The notes beneath the pieces were generated by a model. The model saw only the letters and a list, made by a program, of their open reading frames with translations. It searched no databases and was not told where the DNA came from. The position numbers were made by a program, and so were the translations under genes. From NCBI GenBank assembly GCA_947629515.1, contig CANRDY010000004.1, positions 1-64,000 of the forward strand: a DNA stretch of 64,000 nucleotides, in the 5' to 3' direction. Shown here piece after piece: positions 33,313-43,032 of the stretch (position 1 is its first letter; every line of letters begins with the position of its first letter). The DNA comes from an uncultured Clostridia bacterium (GTDB lineage: Bacteria; Bacillota; Clostridia; Christensenellales; Borkfalkiaceae).

Positions 33313-35267
33313 CAGAAAATTACCTTATTTGCGTTTTCAAACACAACTTTGCGGGCAAATTCTTCAAAATTGACCGTTTCTTTCTCTTCCTGTCCGCGTC
33401 TGTTAACGTTGACCGTGCCGTCCTCGGCTTCCTTGTCGCCCACGACAAGCACGTAGGGAACTTTCTCCATTTTGGCTTCGCGTATCTTGTAGCCGATTTT
33501 TTCGTTGCGGCGATCGACTTCGCATCTTATTCCCATTGCCGAAAGTTTTGCGGCGGTGTCCTCGGCGTAGGCAAGCGTTCTGTCGGTTATGGGAAGAACC
33601 TTTACCTGTGTGGGGCACATCCACAGCGGGAACGCTCCGCCGTACTTTTCGATGAGGAACGCAAGCGTTCTCTCGTAACAGCCTATCGAGCTTCTGTGAA
33701 TGACGTATGGCGTTTGCCTTGTGCCGTCGAGGTCGACGTACTGCATATCGAAGCTGTGCCCCGCGGCAAAGTCTATCTGAATGGTTATAAGGGTATCCTC
33801 TTTGCCGAAAACGTTGCGTATCTGAATGTCGAGCTTAGGTCCGTAAAAAGCCGCCTCGTCGTCCGCCTCGACGTAATTTATTTTAAGGTCGTCGAGAATG
33901 TTCTTCATCATGCTCTCGGTGGTGTTCCACGCAACGTCGTCGTCGATATACTTATCGGACTTCGCCTTGCCCCTCTTCGAAAAGCGGAACGTAACGTCGT
34001 CGCGCATGCCGAGCGCGTCCAAAAGATAATAGCTAAGGTCGAGGCAGCGTTTGAACTCCTCCTCGATTTGCTCCTTGGTGCAGATTATATGACCGTCCGA
34101 AAGGGTGAACTGCCTTATTCTTATAAGACCGTGCATTTCGCCCGAAGCCTCTTTACGGAACTCCGTCGCCGTTTCGGAATACCTGCAAGGCAGGTCGCGG
34201 TACGATTTTAAGCCGTTTTTGAATATCTGATACTGGAACGGGCAAGTCATGGGTCTTAACGCCATGATCTCTTCGCCCGAGGGGCTTTCGCCGTTATCGT
34301 CGACTTCGCCCAAAATGAACATCTTGTCGCGGTAGTGCGACCAGTGCCCCGAAATTTTGTAGAGGTCGGACTTCGCCATAAGGGGCGTTTTGGTTATCAT
34401 AAAGCCCCTCTTTTCCTCTTCGTCCTCGACAAAGCGAGAAAGTATCTGTATCATCTTCGCGCCCTTGGGCATCAGAATGGGCAACCCCTGACCTATTACG
34501 TCGGAAGTCATAAATATTCCCAAATCTCTGCCCAGCTTGTTGTGATCGCGCTTTTTAGCCTCTTCAACGGCTGTAAGATACTCGTCGAGCTGGCTCTTCT
34601 TTTCGAACGCCGTGCCGTAAATGCGGGTGAGCATCTTGTTTTTCTCGTTCCCGCGCCAATACGCACCCGTAAGCGAAGTGAGCATAAACGCCTTTATCTT
34701 GCCCGTGTTGGGAAGATGAGGTCCTCTGCAAAGGTCGGTAAACGTACCCTGCTTGTAGAACGAAATTACGGCGTCGTCGGGCAGATCGTTAATAAGTTCC
34801 ACCTTATAGGTCTCGCCGTACTTTTTCATAAGCTCTAACGCCTCGGCGCGGGGAAGCTCGAACCGCTCGATGGGCGTTTTTGCCTTTATTATCTTCTCCA
34901 TCTCCTGTTTGATTTTGGGGAAGTCGTCCTGCGTGATGGGCGTTTTAAAATCGATATCGTAATAAAAACCGTTCTCTATAACGGGACCTATCGCAAGTTT
35001 ACTTGTTGGATAGATATTTTTGATTGCTTGCGCAAGCACATGCGCGCAGGTATGGCGGTAAACTTCAAGCCCTTCTCTGTCTTTGAGGGTGACGATATCG
35101 AGCCGATCGCCGTCAGAAAGTTTTGCCGAAAGGTCGCAAAGTTTTCCGTTTATCTTTGCCGCAACTGCGGCGCGCGCCAGACTCTCGCTTATTTTAAGCG
35201 CGGCGGCGGCGCAGTCCGCCCCTTCCTCAACTTCGATTTTTTCGCCGTTTTTGAGTAAGATCTCCAT
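33312..35267 (-). CDS. thrS: Threonyl-tRNA synthetase
   Basis: 651 residues from ATG 35267 (MEILLKNG), which has GGAGG six bases upstream; the longer frame would run into the T-box terminator. Domains: TGS (1-60), the editing domain with HTCAHVLAQA (HxxxH) and the CRGPHLP metal site, then the class II catalytic core with MRPMTCPFQYQIF and the zinc-binding Cys/His residues, and the C-terminal anticodon-binding domain (WMCPTQVKVLPI). It charges tRNA-Thr. Controlled by a T-box riboswitch directly upstream. Confidence 0.97.
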   Translation of the reverse strand: MEILLKNGEKIEVEEGADCAAAALKISESLARAAVAAKINGKLCDLSAKLSDGDRLDIVTLKDREGLEVYRHTCAHVLAQAIKNIYPTSKLAIGPVIENGFYYDIDFKTPITQDDFPKIKQEMEKIIKAKTPIERFELPRAEALELMKKYGETYKVELINDLPDDAVISFYKQGTFTDLCRGPHLPNTGKIKAFMLTSLTGAYWRGNEKNKMLTRIYGTAFEKKSQLDEYLTAVEEAKKRDHNKLGRDLGIFMTSDVIGQGLPILMPKGAKMIQILSRFVEDEEEKRGFMITKTPLMAKSDLYKISGHWSHYRDKMFILGEVDDNGESPSGEEIMALRPMTCPFQYQIFKNGLKSYRDLPCRYSETATEFRKEASGEMHGLIRIRQFTLSDGHIICTKEQIEEEFKRCLDLSYYLLDALGMRDDVTFRFSKRGKAKSDKYIDDDVAWNTTESMMKNILDDLKINYVEADDEAAFYGPKLDIQIRNVFGKEDTLITIQIDFAAGHSFDMQYVDLDGTRQTPYVIHRSSIGCYERTLAFLIEKYGGAFPLWMCPTQVKVLPITDRTLAYAEDTAAKLSAMGIRCEVDRRNEKIGYKIREAKMEKVPYVLVVGDKEAEDGTVNVNRRGQEEKETVNFEEFARKVVFENANKVIF

Positions 35268-35278
35268 AATTTCCTCCA

Positions 35279-35500
35279 AAAAAAATGCCTTAAACAATAG
35301 CTTTGTCTATCGTTTAAGGACGCATAAACTTGTGCGCGGTTCCACCTTAATTGCCCTTGGGGGCGATACTGCCCCCAAAAGACCTCTTTTTAACGTGCTC
35401 CGCTAAGTGCGAGTGGTTTCCCGTTCCCCTTAAAATTATGCGCCTCACAGCTTACGGCGCACTCTCTGCGAATTCTTCGGCGGTACTTGTCTCGCGCGGA
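35279..35500 (-). promoter_or_regulatory. T-box riboswitch of thrS
   Basis: Read on the minus strand: a Stem I region (about 35470 to 35395) contains the candidate specifier ACC (in GGGAAACCACTC), a threonine codon. The T-box sequence AAGGTGGAACCGCG lies at 35335-35348 with bulge UGGA. The intrinsic terminator (13-bp stem, 35288-35319) is followed by eight Ts. Uncharged tRNA-Thr would pair through its anticodon GGU with ACC and through its 3' end UCCA with UGGA, favouring the antiterminator and thrS transcription. The tRNA-Thr(GGT) gene at 20047 has discriminator U, as the UGGA bulge requires. Confidence 0.95.
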
Positions 35501-35515
35501 ATATCAACATACTTA

Positions 35516-35544
35516 TATTATTACAAGAAAATCATTTTGTCAAC
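35516..35544 (-). promoter_or_regulatory. Promoter of the thrS T-box transcript
   Basis: Minus strand TTGACA, 17-bp spacer, TAATAT, directly before the T-box leader. Confidence 0.8.
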
Positions 35545-35575
35545 AACTTTAAAAGGCTTTTCCGCTTAAAATATT

Positions 35576-35603
35576 TGCCAATGCGCCATTAATTATGTAT
35601 AAT
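35576..35603 (+). promoter_or_regulatory. Promoter of leuS
   Basis: TTGCCA, 16-bp spacer, TATAAT. The -10 box ends two bases before an in-frame ATG at 35606, which therefore cannot lie in the transcript; this places the leuS start at 35636. Confidence 0.75.
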
Positions 35604-35635
35604 TTATGGTGAAATTCAAAAAGAAGGTTACTTTT

Positions 35636-38044
35636 ATGGCTTACACAAATTTCAACGCGGTCGAAAAGAAATGGATTAAGTATTGGGACGAACACAAAAC
35701 TTTCCACACGGATCTTCACGACTTTTCGAAGCCAAAATACTACGTGCTCGATATGTTCCCCTACCCCTCGGGTGCGGGTCTGCACGTCGGTCACCCCGAG
35801 GGCTATACGGCAACCGACATTCTCGCAAGAATGAAGCGCATGCAAGGGTTCAACGTTCTGCATCCCATCGGGTTCGACAGCTTCGGACTTCCCGCCGAAC
35901 AATACGCCATAAAGACGGGTCACAACCCCGAGGGCTTTACGCAAGCAAACATTAAAACCTTTACTTCCCAGCTGAAAATGCTCGGGCTTTCGTACGATTG
36001 GGATCAGACCGTTTCGACCTGCGACCCCTCGTACTACAAGTGGACGCAGTGGATATTCAAACAGCTCTGCAAGGCGGGGCTTGCGCGCTATGTCGAAACG
36101 CCCGTAAATTGGTGCGAAGAGCTTGGCACTGTGCTTGCAAACGACGAAATTATCGACGGAAAGAGCGAGCGCGGAGGCTACCCCGTTGTCCGCAAGAACA
36201 TGAAGCAATGGGTAATTGATATAAATAAATACGCCGAAAGACTTTTGGAAGGGCTTGACGAACTCGATTGGCCCGAATCTTCCAAAATCGCACAGCGCAA
36301 CTGGATAGGCAAATCGGTGGGCGCGAACGTCGACTTTAAGGTAGACGGAACCGATAAGCAGTTCACCGTGTTTACCACGCGTTGCGATACCCTCTTCGGC
36401 GCGACCTACTGCGTGCTTGCCCCCGAGCACAAGCTCGTTGCCGAAATCACAACTCCCGCACAGAAAGCCGAAATCGAGGCTTACATTAAATTGTGCGCAA
36501 GCAAGTCCGACCTTGAACGCACCGAACTCAACAAGGAAAAGACGGGAGCGTTTACGGGCGCGTATGCCGTAAACCCCGTAAACGGCAACAAAATCCCCAT
36601 TTATATATCAGATTACGTGCTCACCTCTTACGGCACGGGCGCGATAATGGCAGTTCCCGCGCACGACACGCGCGACTATGAGTTTGCCAAAAAGTTCAAC
36701 ATTCCCATAATCGAGGTTTTGGAGGGCGGCGACATTACAAAGGAAGCCTACACGCAGGACGGCGTTCACATAAATTCGGGCTTCCTCAACGGTCTCAACA
36801 AGCAGGACGCAATAGACAAAATGGCAAAATGGCTCGAAGAGCACGGTTGCGGAAAAAAGACGGTAACTTACAAACTTCGCGAGTGGATTTTTGCCCGTCA
36901 AAGATATTGGGGCGAACCGCTCCCCGTCGTTCACCTTGAAAACGGTGAAATCGCACTGCTCGACGACAGCGAACTTCCCCTTGTTCTCCCCCACATGACC
37001 GACTACAAAGCCCACGGCGGGAACGCCCCGCTCGAAAACGCGGCGGAATGGGTCAACATTTCGATAAACGGCGTTAAGGGCAAGCGCGAGACAACGACGA
37101 TGCCCGGTTCGGCGGGTTCGAGCTGGTACTTTATGCGCTATTGCGACCCTCACAACCAAAACGCCTTTGCCGATTACGAGCTTTTGAAGCACTGGCTGCC
37201 CGTGGACTTTTACCTCGGCGGCAAGGAACACCTTGTCGGACACCTGCTCTACTCCCGCTTCTGGACGAATTTCCTCTACGATAAGGGCTACTGCCCCTGT
37301 AAAGAACCGTTCAAAAAATTGTTCCACCAAGGAATGATTTTGGGCGAGGACGGAAACAAAATGTCGAAGAGCCTCGGCAACGTCATCAACCCCAACGACA
37401 TAGTGCGCGATTACGGCGCGGACGTTATGAGAATGTACGAAATGTTTATGGGACCCGTTGCCGACACAAAGCCGTGGAACACTTCGAACATAGAGGGCGT
37501 AAAGAAGTTCATCGACCGCATTTACAGAATTTACTGCGAACTCGACGCCATTTCAACAAAGCCCAACGCAAATTTAGAGAAAATTTACAACCAGACCGTC
37601 AAAAAAGTCACCGAAGATTACGAGGCAATGAAGATCAACACGGCAATTTCGCAGATGATGATCTTCTTCAACTCGGTAACCAAAGAAATTACCGAGGGCA
37701 GAAACTATCCCAAGGAATACGCCGAGGGGCTTATAAAGCTGTTGAACCCCATTATCCCCTTTGTCACCGAAGAGATCTGGAACACCGTGCTCGGGCACGA
37801 CGGCACGATAGCTTACGAAAAGTGGCCGACCTTCGACCCCGCCAAATGCGGCGACGACGATTTTGAATACGCCGTTCAGGTCAACAGCAAAATCAAGACC
37901 AAAATCACCCTGCCCGCCGACATGCCCGAAGAACAGATAAAAAAGACCGTTCTCGAAAACGGCGATATAGCTCCCCTTATCGCGGGCAAGACTATCAAAA
38001 AGTTTATCCTCGTTCCCAAAAGACTTATTAACATTATTGTATAA
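35636..38044 (+). CDS. leuS: Leucyl-tRNA synthetase
   Basis: 802 residues from ATG 35636, preceded by AGAAGG at eight bases. Class I signature motifs: [10 protein letters not shown] (HIGH type, about residue 49) and the C-terminal KMSKS in [12 protein letters not shown]. The CP1 editing domain (about 220-400) has [11 protein letters not shown] and the conserved Asp in [16 protein letters not shown]. It charges tRNA-Leu and removes mischarged isoleucine or norvaline. No T-box precedes it, unlike thrS on the other strand: its leader is only about 25 nt. Confidence 0.97.
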   Translation: MAYTNFNAVEKKWIKYWDEHKTFHTDLHDFSKPKYYVLDMFPYPSGAGLHVGHPEGYTATDILARMKRMQGFNVLHPIGFDSFGLPAEQYAIKTGHNPEGFTQANIKTFTSQLKMLGLSYDWDQTVSTCDPSYYKWTQWIFKQLCKAGLARYVETPVNWCEELGTVLANDEIIDGKSERGGYPVVRKNMKQWVIDINKYAERLLEGLDELDWPESSKIAQRNWIGKSVGANVDFKVDGTDKQFTVFTTRCDTLFGATYCVLAPEHKLVAEITTPAQKAEIEAYIKLCASKSDLERTELNKEKTGAFTGAYAVNPVNGNKIPIYISDYVLTSYGTGAIMAVPAHDTRDYEFAKKFNIPIIEVLEGGDITKEAYTQDGVHINSGFLNGLNKQDAIDKMAKWLEEHGCGKKTVTYKLREWIFARQRYWGEPLPVVHLENGEIALLDDSELPLVLPHMTDYKAHGGNAPLENAAEWVNISINGVKGKRETTTMPGSAGSSWYFMRYCDPHNQNAFADYELLKHWLPVDFYLGGKEHLVGHLLYSRFWTNFLYDKGYCPCKEPFKKLFHQGMILGEDGNKMSKSLGNVINPNDIVRDYGADVMRMYEMFMGPVADTKPWNTSNIEGVKKFIDRIYRIYCELDAISTKPNANLEKIYNQTVKKVTEDYEAMKINTAISQMMIFFNSVTKEITEGRNYPKEYAEGLIKLLNPIIPFVTEEIWNTVLGHDGTIAYEKWPTFDPAKCGDDDFEYAVQVNSKIKTKITLPADMPEEQIKKTVLENGDIAPLIAGKTIKKFILVPKRLINIIV

Positions 38045-38089
38045 TAAAGTGAAGTGAAGTTAATTTAAATAGTTAATATAAAAACACCC

Positions 38090-38120
38090 CGCCGCGGCGC
38101 GTCTTAAACGCGCCGCGGCG
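38090..38120. terminator. Strong hairpin between leuS and acpP
   Basis: A 13-bp perfect GC-rich stem (CGCCGCGGCGCGT / ACGCGCCGCGGCG) with a CTTAA loop, between converging genes. It serves leuS and probably acpP. Confidence 0.85.
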
Positions 38121-38174
38121 AGGTTTTCAAATGCCAAAGCATAACGGCAACTTAACTTGCCGCCTTTGATTTGA

Positions 38175-38396
38175 TTAAAGGCTTTCGATCATCTTTACAA
38201 CGTCGCCAACGGTTTTGAGATCGGTAACTTTGTCCTCGGGAATGGTCTTGCCCGTGTTGTCCTCCAAAGTCATCAATAACTCAACCACGTCGAGAGAATC
38301 CGCGCCGAGGTCTTTTACGATATCGCTTTCGGCGGTGATTTCGGACTGCGCGATCCCCAGCTGGTCGGCAAGAATTTTAGCTACTTCTTCAAACAT
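38175..38396 (-). CDS. acpP: Acyl carrier protein
   Basis: 73 residues, small and acidic, with the phosphopantetheine attachment serine in LGADSLDVVELLM near residue 37. It carries acyl chains in fatty-acid synthesis. Shine-Dalgarno GGAGG. Unlike in many bacteria, no fab genes or rnc are adjacent; it is a stand-alone gene downstream of tex. Confidence 0.95.
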   Translation of the reverse strand: MFEEVAKILADQLGIAQSEITAESDIVKDLGADSLDVVELLMTLEDNTGKTIPEDKVTDLKTVGDVVKMIESL

Positions 38397-38476
38397 TATA
38401 ATTATCCTCCGAATTTCCTTAAAACGTCAATTAAAAGTTTACATTAAAGTAAGCCTTTTGTCAAGCGAATACCGCC

Positions 38477-40630
38477 TCAATTGGCTTTCTTTTGAACCCT
38501 CTTGATTGAAAGTCCTATTCTGTGCTTGGCTTTATCGAGGCTTATTATAACAGCTTTGACCTGCTGTCCGACTTTAAGAACGTCGGAAGGGTGTCTTATA
38601 TACCTTTCGGTTATCTCCGAAATATGCACAAGCCCGTCCTCGTGTATGCCAATATCGACGAACGCGCCGAAGTCAATGACGTTGCGAACCGTTCCCTCTA
38701 CTTCCATTCCCACGGCAAGGTCGTCTATGCTCAAAATGTCCTTTCGTAATTGTCTTGCGGGAAGCCCGTCGCGGATATCTCTCCCCGGCTTTACAAGTTC
38801 GCCTACGATATCTTTGAGGGTGGCAACGTCGAGTTCGCACTCCTTTGCCGCCTTTTCTTCGCCGTACTCTTTGACCTTTGCGGGAAGTTCCCCCAAACGG
38901 CGTGATTTTACGTCGTCGTCGGTGTAGCCGAAGAGCTGTAAAAGTTTTTCCGCCTTTGCGTAGGACTCGGGGTGAACGGCGGTGTTGTCGAGAATGTTGC
39001 TGCCGTCGGTAATTCTCAAAAAGCCCGCGCACTGCTCATAGGTCTTTGCGCCGAGCTTGGGAACTTTAAGAAGTTGCGCCCTTGTGGCGAACTTGCCGTT
39101 GCCCTCGCGGTAGGTGACTATATTCTTCGCAATACCCGCGTTCAGACCTGCGACGAACTTCAACAGCGAAACGCTCGCCGTGTTCAGGTCGACCCCAACG
39201 CTGTTCACGCAGTCCTCGAGCACGCCCCCTAAAACGCTGTCGAGCCGCTTGGGGTCCATATCGTGCTGATACTGCCCGACGCCTATCGACTTGGGATCGA
39301 TTTTAATGAGTTCGGCAAGCGGGTCTTGCAATCTGCGCGCTATCGAAACGGCAGAACGCTGAGTAACGTCGAAGTCAGGGAATTCTTCCACGGCAACTTT
39401 GCTTGCCGAATAAACGCTTGCGCCCGCCTCGCTTACAACGGCGTAACTTACGCCCTCAAACTCTTTCAAAAGGTCTGCAACAAAAATTTCCGTCTCCTTG
39501 CCCGCCGTGCCGTTACCTATGGAAATTATGTCGACTTTGTATTTGGTGATAAGCTCGCGCATTATCTTCTTTGCCCCCTCAATATCGTTTTTGGGGGGAA
39601 CGGGATAAATTACCGAAGTTGCAAGCACTTTGCCCGTTTCGTCGACGACGGCAACTTTGCAACCCGTGCGGAAGCCGGGATCAAGCCCAAGGGTGATTTT
39701 GTTTTTTACGGGCGGCTGTAAAAGGAGCGGACGAAGGTTGACTTCGAACATTTTTATAGCTTGTTCGCTCGCTCTGTCGGTGAGGATAGAGCGCACTTCG
39801 CGCTCAACAGACGGCTCTATAAGTCTGTCGTAGCCGTCGGAAGCCGCCTCTTCAATGAGCTTTGCGCACTCGCCCTTGCTCTTTATGTATTTCGCAACGC
39901 ACACGCGCTTTGCTATTTCGGGGTCGAAGTAAATTTTTGCCTTTAAGAACTCTTCCTTTTCGCCGCGGTTGATAGCCAGAATGCGGTGACTGCGGATCTC
40001 CGAAACAAGCTCCTCGTAGTCGGCGTACATGGAGTACGTGCCCTTTTCGTCGTCCTTGACGAGTTTGACCTGAAATTCGCCGTGCTTTTCGAACAGCTCG
40101 CGCAATTTTTTGCGGAGTTCGGCGTTATCCGAAATGATCTCGGCTATTACGTCCTTAGCCCCGTCGATTGCCTGTTGAACGTTCTCAACGCCCTTTTCGG
40201 CGTCGACAAACTTTTCGGCTTCCTTGTAAGGGTCTCCTTCCTGCGCAAGAATGAACTCGGCAAGCGGCTGTAAGCCCTTTTCGATGGCGACCGAAGCCCT
40301 CGTCTTTTTCTTCTGTCTGAACGGGCGGTAGATATCTTCAACCTCGGTGAGAGTGCTCGCCGTATCGAGAGCCGCCGAAATTTCGTCGGTCATTTTCTCC
40401 TGCTCGGTAATGGCGTTCGCAACCTCTTCTTTGCGCTTTTGCAGATTTTTAAGATATTCGTATCTGTCGTTGAAAGCGCGAAGAACCTGATCGTCGATAG
40501 CTCCCGTCATCTCCTTGCGGTATCTTGCGATGAACGGGATCGTGTTGCCGTCGTCGAGCAATTTCAAAATATTCTCGGCGTGGTCGGGGCGGAGGTTGAA
40601 CTCTTTAATAAGCTGTTCTTTGATTTCCAT
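38477..40630 (-). CDS. Tex-family S1 RNA-binding transcription accessory protein
   Basis: 717 residues. The order is the N-terminal Tex helical domain (NTIPFIARYRKEMTGAIDDQ), the YqgF/RNase H-like domain (LGLDPGFRTGCKVAVVD), the helix-hairpin-helix region (LNAGIAKNIVTYREGNGKF) and the C-terminal S1 domain (DFGAFVDIGIHEDGLVHISE). Tex proteins bind nucleic acid and RNA polymerase and affect transcription of stress and virulence genes. The gene starts one base after the AlkD-like stop (TAG, 40632), so the repair genes and tex are probably co-transcribed. Confidence 0.93.
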   Translation of the reverse strand: MEIKEQLIKEFNLRPDHAENILKLLDDGNTIPFIARYRKEMTGAIDDQVLRAFNDRYEYLKNLQKRKEEVANAITEQEKMTDEISAALDTASTLTEVEDIYRPFRQKKKTRASVAIEKGLQPLAEFILAQEGDPYKEAEKFVDAEKGVENVQQAIDGAKDVIAEIISDNAELRKKLRELFEKHGEFQVKLVKDDEKGTYSMYADYEELVSEIRSHRILAINRGEKEEFLKAKIYFDPEIAKRVCVAKYIKSKGECAKLIEEAASDGYDRLIEPSVEREVRSILTDRASEQAIKMFEVNLRPLLLQPPVKNKITLGLDPGFRTGCKVAVVDETGKVLATSVIYPVPPKNDIEGAKKIMRELITKYKVDIISIGNGTAGKETEIFVADLLKEFEGVSYAVVSEAGASVYSASKVAVEEFPDFDVTQRSAVSIARRLQDPLAELIKIDPKSIGVGQYQHDMDPKRLDSVLGGVLEDCVNSVGVDLNTASVSLLKFVAGLNAGIAKNIVTYREGNGKFATRAQLLKVPKLGAKTYEQCAGFLRITDGSNILDNTAVHPESYAKAEKLLQLFGYTDDDVKSRRLGELPAKVKEYGEEKAAKECELDVATLKDIVGELVKPGRDIRDGLPARQLRKDILSIDDLAVGMEVEGTVRNVIDFGAFVDIGIHEDGLVHISEITERYIRHPSDVLKVGQQVKAVIISLDKAKHRIGLSIKRVQKKAN

Positions 40631-40631
40631 A

Positions 40632-41303
40632 CTATCTCTTTAAACCTTTTATATAATTTTTACGGTCGTTAGAAAGCCTGAAACTCTCCAACGCCTTTGT
40701 AATTGCCTTGTTGTGCGTCTTTTTGTCGAGCGTGCAATCGCTTAAAAATCCCACGGTTCTCGAATAATACTTCGCCAAACATTCGGCGACGAGCCATGCG
40801 ACCGCCATATGTACGTAATACTTTGAAGTATCAGCCCTTTCGCAAAGTGAAAATATAACTTCGAGATAGCGTTCTTCAACATAAAAATGCAACAGTGTTG
40901 TAAAAGCGAACCTTTGAACGAACTCCCGCCCGTCGGCGGCAAACTTGCGCACAAAGGGCAAAAACTCTTCTTTGCGATCCTTTACACAAACGGGTGCAAA
41001 GCAATCGCAGGTCGCCCAATTGTCCAAAAGCCCCACGCACTTCTCAACCTTTTTTACAAACTCTTCATAGGGCAACATCGCGACGACTAAAAGTTTGACA
41101 AAAGTCACTTCGTAATAATCGTCGGGGAAAGTCAAAAGATTTTCGGCTTCGCCGCGGTACTTTGCGGCGAGTTTCCTCAAAATCGGAACACGAACGCCGA
41201 GCACGTTGATTTTATCGTTTTTTAAGAGTTTACCGTGAAAAGCCGCATACTCTTCCTCGGCATAGCCTTTAAGTTCTTCCAAAAACTCGGGATAAGGCGT
41301 CAT
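40632..41303 (-). CDS. AlkD-like DNA alkylation repair protein (HEAT-repeat glycosylase)
   Basis: 223 residues from ATG 41303. The longer frame to 41414 is an extension into the overlapping upstream gene and lacks conservation. The sequence is all-helical with the family motif VPILRKLAAKYRGEAE and the active-site region LDNWATCDCF (catalytic Asp). AlkD-type enzymes excise bulky or cationic N3/N7-alkylated purines without base flipping. It overlaps the preceding glycosylase gene by 35 bp, so the two repair enzymes are translated together. Confidence 0.85.
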   Translation of the reverse strand: MTPYPEFLEELKGYAEEEYAAFHGKLLKNDKINVLGVRVPILRKLAAKYRGEAENLLTFPDDYYEVTFVKLLVVAMLPYEEFVKKVEKCVGLLDNWATCDCFAPVCVKDRKEEFLPFVRKFAADGREFVQRFAFTTLLHFYVEERYLEVIFSLCERADTSKYYVHMAVAWLVAECLAKYYSRTVGFLSDCTLDKKTHNKAITKALESFRLSNDRKNYIKGLKR

Positions 41304-41751
41304 ACCATTCTTCCTTTTTGAAGTAAACGTTTCTGCTGCTCGTCGAGGTAAGCTCGACGACGGGCGTTTCAACGCTGATATGTTTGCGGAATATCTCTGC
41401 GCACTTTCTGCCATTTAAAATTATAAGTTCAATTTTCGAGTTGTCAAGCACTTTTCTTATGGGCGCGACGGCGTAATTTGATATACTTTCGTCGCGCGAG
41501 CCTGAAATTCGGCATTTTTCCGCCACGTCCCACAGCGCAATATTGTGCTTTTGTAAAAATTTTTTCTGCTCGGCGGGGTCGTTCGGTCTCGGTTCGCCGA
41601 AAAATTCGCTCAGCGTTCCCCAAAAGCGGTTCTGTCTGTTGCCGTAATAAAACCCGACTTGTCGGCTCTTCACCGACGGAAAGCTGCCCAAAATGAGCAG
41701 ACGGCTTTGACTGTCGTAAAAGGGCGGAAAACCCGTAAATTGTTGTTCCAA
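41269..41751 (-). CDS. DNA-deoxyinosine (hypoxanthine) glycosylase, UDG superfamily
   Basis: 160 residues. The N-terminal motif LLILGSFPSVKSRQVGFYYG followed by NRQNRFW is characteristic of UDG family 6 (HDG). That family removes hypoxanthine arising from adenine deamination rather than uracil. The C-terminal loop has LTSTSSRN, matching the TSxSxAN motif. This assignment rests on motifs; some family members keep mismatch uracil activity. Overlaps the AlkD-like gene at its 3' end. Confidence 0.85.
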   Translation of the reverse strand: MEQQFTGFPPFYDSQSRLLILGSFPSVKSRQVGFYYGNRQNRFWGTLSEFFGEPRPNDPAEQKKFLQKHNIALWDVAEKCRISGSRDESISNYAVAPIRKVLDNSKIELIILNGRKCAEIFRKHISVETPVVELTSTSSRNVYFKKEEWYDALSRVFGRT

Positions 41752-41787
41752 CTGAATACCTTATCGAATGTAAATAAATTAAAGAGT

Positions 41788-43032
41788 TTAGAATAATTTT
41801 AATGGCTTGTCCGCCGCCCCAACGAGCGAGCACGCCGCCTTTGAGCTATCGAAGTTTATCTCTACCGCGGCTTTCACGTCGTCAAGGGTCACGTCGGTTA
41901 TCTGCTGTACGCGCTCTTCGAAGTTATAAACTCTGTCGTTGTATATCATCTCTTTGCCGAAAAGGAGCATTTGCGAACTTGTGCTCTCCTGCGCATAGAC
42001 CGACGAGGAGATCAGCTGTTCCTTTCCCCTTACAAATTCGTCCTCGGAAATATTCTTTTTCTTCAAATCTTCTATACAGCCGAGTATGGCTTCGGCGGAT
42101 TCGACGTATTTGCCCGCATTGACACCCGCGTAGACCGACAGCGCGCCCGCCTCTGCATACGCCGTAAGGTATGAATAGACGGTGTAAGCAAGCCCCAGCT
42201 TCTCGCGCACGGTCTGGAAAAGGCGCGACGACATGCTTCCGCCGAGTATGGCGTTCAATATCTGCGTTGCGTCGTAATACTCGCCGTAGCGCGCAACCGA
42301 GGGAAAAGCAATTCCTATGTGCACCTGCTCGATGTCCTTTTTCTTAATGAGCGACTTTGCGGCAAGTTCCACCTTTACCTGCTTGTGGGCGGAGGGCTTT
42401 GCCTTTAACCCGCCGAAAAACTTTAACACAAGCTCCTCGGCAAGTTTTACGTTGATGTTCCCTGCCATTGAAATAACTATGTCGTCGGGCACGTAGTGCT
42501 TGTCCATGTAGTCTTTGATATCGTCAACGGTAAACCCCGCCACGTTCTCGCGACTGCCGAGAATGGTTCTTCCGTATCCCCTTTCGCCGAAATATGCGTT
42601 GGCAAGCAGATCGAGGCAGAGGTCGTCGGGCGTGTCCTCGTTCATGTTTATCTCTTCGATGACGACGCCCTTTTCCCTTACCATTTCCTCTTCGGGGAAC
42701 ACGCTCTCCAAAAACAGATCCGAAAGAATTTCGAACGCTTCGCTCGCATGCGCCGTAGTGGATTTGGCGTAATAGCACGTAATGTCCTTTGCGGTAAAGG
42801 CGTTCATCTGACCGCCGATCCTGTCCATTTCGTCCGAGATCTGATAGGCGGTACGCCTTTTTGTGCCCTTGAACAGCATGTGCTCGATAAAATGCGAAAT
42901 GCCGTCCTCTTTGTCGCTCTCCTGCGCCGCTCCCGTCCGCACGATTATGCCCATTGTCACCGAAAGAAGCGCGTTCATCTTGTTGACAACAAGCCTTACG
43001 CCGTTGTCGAGTTTTTTGTAATAGACCATCAT
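41788..43032 (-). CDS. M16-family zinc peptidase (processing protease)
   Basis: 414 residues. The inverted zinc motif HFIEHMLFKG (HxxEH) lies near residue 48 and the distal glutamate in VIEEINMNEDTPDD near 124, which is the M16B pattern. The C-terminal half is the inactive-like second M16 domain with the R-Y pair region (GLAYTVYSYLT). Clostridial and Bacillus relatives (YmxG/MlpA) sit near sporulation or dUTPase genes; here it overlaps the NodB-family gene by 4 bp. The first ATG (43032) is very close to GGAG; the second ATG (43029) has better spacing and may be the true start. Confidence 0.9.
   Translation of the reverse strand: MMVYYKKLDNGVRLVVNKMNALLSVTMGIIVRTGAAQESDKEDGISHFIEHMLFKGTKRRTAYQISDEMDRIGGQMNAFTAKDITCYYAKSTTAHASEAFEILSDLFLESVFPEEEMVREKGVVIEEINMNEDTPDDLCLDLLANAYFGERGYGRTILGSRENVAGFTVDDIKDYMDKHYVPDDIVISMAGNINVKLAEELVLKFFGGLKAKPSAHKQVKVELAAKSLIKKKDIEQVHIGIAFPSVARYGEYYDATQILNAILGGSMSSRLFQTVREKLGLAYTVYSYLTAYAEAGALSVYAGVNAGKYVESAEAILGCIEDLKKKNISEDEFVRGKEQLISSSVYAQESTSSQMLLFGKEMIYNDRVYNFEERVQQITDVTLDDVKAAVEINFDSSKAACSLVGAADKPLKLF

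Noticed and set aside
35606-35635. Earlier ATG for leuS
   Set aside because: It lies three bases after the -10 box and has no ribosome site; ATG 35636 has AGAAGG at the right distance.
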